From Nocardioides xinjiangensis (GTDB lineage Bacteria; Actinomycetota; Actinomycetes; Propionibacteriales; Nocardioidaceae), in the NCBI RefSeq assembly GCF_017916455.1, contig NZ_JAFMSY010000001.1, positions 2,215,977-2,279,976 on the forward strand: a DNA stretch of 64,000 nt, read 5' to 3'. Below the pieces are notes generated by a model that saw only the letters and a program-made list of their open reading frames with translations, was not told where the DNA came from and did not search any database. Each line of letters begins with the position of its first letter. Position 1 is the first letter of the stretch. This document shows positions 62,419 to 64,000 of this stretch, piece by piece. The position numbers and the translations under genes were made by a program.

Positions 62419-63609
62419 CTACGGGTTCATCAGGTCGGCGATGCAGGCGTTCAGCGCGGGCAGGTCGAGCCCCGAGACGCCGGAGGCCAGGCACTGGGCC
62501 TGCGCCTGCGCCCACGTGAGCGTGGCGCCGATCGTCCCGGTGGGGAGCGGCGGCAGCGTCGTGCTGAGCGTCGGCAGGCTCGTCGGCACGGACGGCGTCG
62601 GCACCGACGACGTCGGGTTCTTCGTCGGCGACTGGGTCGGCGTCTGCGTGGGGGTCTGCGTCTGCGTGGGGGTCTGCGTCTGCGTCTGCGTCGGCGTGGG
62701 GTTCTGGGTGGGCGACGGGTTCCTGGTCGGCGAGGGGTCCCGGTCCTTGTCGCCGTCGCCGCCCTTCCTGCCCTTGTCGCCGTCGTTGCCCCGGCCGGTG
62801 GCGGAGGCGGTCGGCTCGGGGACGATCACGCCGGTGGTCAGCGTGGCGGTCGGCACCGCGCTGAAGTCGCCGTCGAGGTAGGCCTGCATGACCTCCAGCA
62901 CGAGGTCGACGTACTCGTTGGAGTGGTTGTAGCGGTAGACCGACGCGCGCTGGCCCTGCTCCGTGGACAGGTCGTCCTCGCCGGAGCAGAGGTACACCGC
63001 GGTGGCGAGCGCGGCGTCGTCGATGTCCTGCGGGTTGCGGGTGCCGTCGTTGTCGCCGTCCACGCCCACGACCGCCCAGGTCGAGGGGATGAACTGCATC
63101 GGGCCGACCGCCCGGTCGTGCCGGGTGTCGTTGTCGTACTGGCCGCCGTCGGTGTCGGCGATGTCCTGGGTGTCGTTCCGGCCGTTCAGCGCGATGCCGT
63201 AGATGCCGGGGCGCGCGACGCCCTGCGCGTCGAGGGTGTTGCCGCCGAAGCGGCCGTGGTCGGACTCGACGCGCCCGATGGCGGCGATGAGCTCCCACGG
63301 CAGCCGGCAGCCCCTGTCGGCCTTGTTGATGACGGCCTCGGCACGCTGGTACGCCGACAGCGCCGCCTGCGGGATGTCGCTCGCCGTGCCGGGCGTCAGG
63401 GCGGCGGCGCGGGTCACGGGGTCGCCGACGGTGGCCGGCGCCTCGATCGCGGCCGTCGGCAGGACCGTGCCGTCGGGGAGGGTCTTCGAGCCGTCGGAGT
63501 CGGCGCTCGCCGAGCCGACGCCCACGCCGGCGAGGCTCGCCGTCCAGGCGGCCGACAGCACCGCCAGCGGGATGATGGCGGTCGCGCGGTGAAGCCGGCC
63601 CGTCGACAT
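62419..63609 (-). CDS. Secreted lytic transglycosylase (SLT/MltB-like) with repetitive Thr/Pro linker
   Basis: A 396-residue secreted peptidoglycan lyase. A signal peptide (HRATAIIPLAVLSAAWTASL, ending near ASA) is followed by the lysozyme-like domain: LPWELIAAIGRVESDHGRFG with the catalytic Glu, GPMQFIPSTWAVVGVDGDND and AVYLCSGEDDLS. Then comes a charged Gly/Asp/Lys stretch and a slippage-prone repeat (PTQTQTQTPTQ) before a short C-terminal piece with two Cys. The ATG at 63609 was chosen over one 11 codons upstream. Divergent from hemL. Confidence 0.88.
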   Translation of the reverse strand: MSTGRLHRATAIIPLAVLSAAWTASLAGVGVGSASADSDGSKTLPDGTVLPTAAIEAPATVGDPVTRAAALTPGTASDIPQAALSAYQRAEAVINKADRGCRLPWELIAAIGRVESDHGRFGGNTLDAQGVARPGIYGIALNGRNDTQDIADTDGGQYDNDTRHDRAVGPMQFIPSTWAVVGVDGDNDGTRNPQDIDDAALATAVYLCSGEDDLSTEQGQRASVYRYNHSNEYVDLVLEVMQAYLDGDFSAVPTATLTTGVIVPEPTASATGRGNDGDKGRKGGDGDKDRDPSPTRNPSPTQNPTPTQTQTQTPTQTQTPTQTPTQSPTKNPTSSVPTPSVPTSLPTLSTTLPPLPTGTIGATLTWAQAQAQCLASGVSGLDLPALNACIADLMNP

Positions 63610-63779
63610 GTCGTGCCCTCCCCTTGGTCGTCCTGGTGCCATGATGCCCCCTCCGGGCCCATCGACACCTCGACAACGACAGATTCCGTGACCAAGTTAC
63701 GCGCCGGTCACCCTGTGGGCCAGTGCACAGCCGCGACGCCCGCGGGCACGCCGACTGGGGATCCTTTGCGTCCCTGCGG

Positions 63780-63785
63780 GACAAT
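63780..63785 (+). promoter_or_regulatory. -10 box for hemL
   Basis: GACAAT, then 6 nt, then GTG at 63792. Apart from this, the 182-bp gap before hemL shows nothing distinctive. Confidence 0.45.
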
Positions 63786-63791
63786 GACCGG

Positions 63792-64000
63792 GTGACCTCC
63801 GCGACCACCCCGACCACGACGACCGCGGTTAGCCAGGCGTGGTTCGAGCGAGCCCGGGCGGTGACGCCGGGAGGCGTGAACTCGCCGGTGCGCGCCTTCA
63901 CCGCGGTCGGTGGCACGCCCCGCTTCATCACCTCCGCCTCGGGCGCCTGGCTGACCGACGCGGACGGCAACGACTACGTCGACCTGATCTGCTCGTGGGG
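63792..64000 (+). CDS. hemL: Glutamate-1-semialdehyde 2,1-aminomutase (HemL), N-terminal part
   Basis: About 69 residues before the window ends. After a Thr-rich start, [20 protein letters not shown], then [11 protein letters not shown] and a beta strand [13 protein letters not shown] match the N-terminus of this PLP enzyme, which makes 5-aminolevulinate for HemB. It completes the early tetrapyrrole route with hemA and hemB, but it stands apart from that operon with its own promoter, beyond array B and the transglycosylase gene. Truncated by the window end. Confidence 0.93.
   Translation, partial: MTSATTPTTTTAVSQAWFERARAVTPGGVNSPVRAFTAVGGTPRFITSASGAWLTDADGNDYVDLICSW

Overview
The window is a gene-dense stretch of a high-GC actinobacterial chromosome, most like Nocardioides or another Nocardioidaceae. 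The reasons are the GTG starts, the 4-bp stop/start overlaps, Lsr2, DisA, ClpC, a mycobacterial-type block (proC, Rv0500A-like HTH, bS22, GalE-like, acyltransferase) and a Streptomyces-type block (BldN-like sigma, HAD, Rex, hemACDB). There are no rRNA or tRNA genes, prophages, insertion sequences or cas genes. Many operon-first genes show a TANNNT -10 box 6-8 nt before ATG or GTG, which implies widespread leaderless mRNAs. I used this pattern to choose starts.

Layout. 1-5.3 kb: end of ftsH, folate genes folE-folP-folB-folK, two membrane proteins and a tandem GNAT. 5.3-8.8 kb: quaternary-amine ABC importer with a head-to-head ATPase and permease. 8.8-12 kb: two glycosyltransferases and a sulfotransferase. 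12.4-15 kb: methionine-type ABC importer. 15.2-20.9 kb: a pantothenate/NAD/CoA cluster (DUF2520-panC-panD, then nadB-nadC-coaX). 21-25 kb: lsr2, clpC, mutY. 25-29 kb: a secreted hypothetical, disA, radA. 29-31.8 kb: LacI regulator, a small basic protein, a methyltransferase and a VOC protein. 31.8-39 kb: a seven-gene minus-strand operon resembling the ebo metabolite-traffic cluster, with an inositol-phosphate-synthase-type enzyme where ebo clusters carry a dehydroquinate-synthase-type cyclase. 39-42 kb: Cys-rich protein, Ppx/GppA, a TIM-barrel protein, TetR. 42-44.4 kb: palindrome array and ABC-2 exporter. 44.5-50.3 kb: proline dehydrogenase, proC, a deacetylase-family protein, HTH, bS22, epimerase, acyltransferase. 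50.3-56.3 kb: DUF5667 protein, BldN-like sigma, HAD, acyl-CoA synthetase, glutaredoxin, a frameshifted flavin monooxygenase. 56.4-64 kb: rex-hemA-hemC-hemD-hemB, a lytic transglycosylase and the start of hemL.

The most unusual signal is non-coding. All four intergenic gaps over 300 bp hold long, nearly loop-free palindromes: one 67-bp element (12.1 kb), two four-copy arrays of one 44-bp family 36 kb apart (26.0 and 62.2 kb), and a five-copy 54-bp family with an exact 72-bp period (42.2-42.6 kb). Both 44-bp arrays lie between convergent genes.
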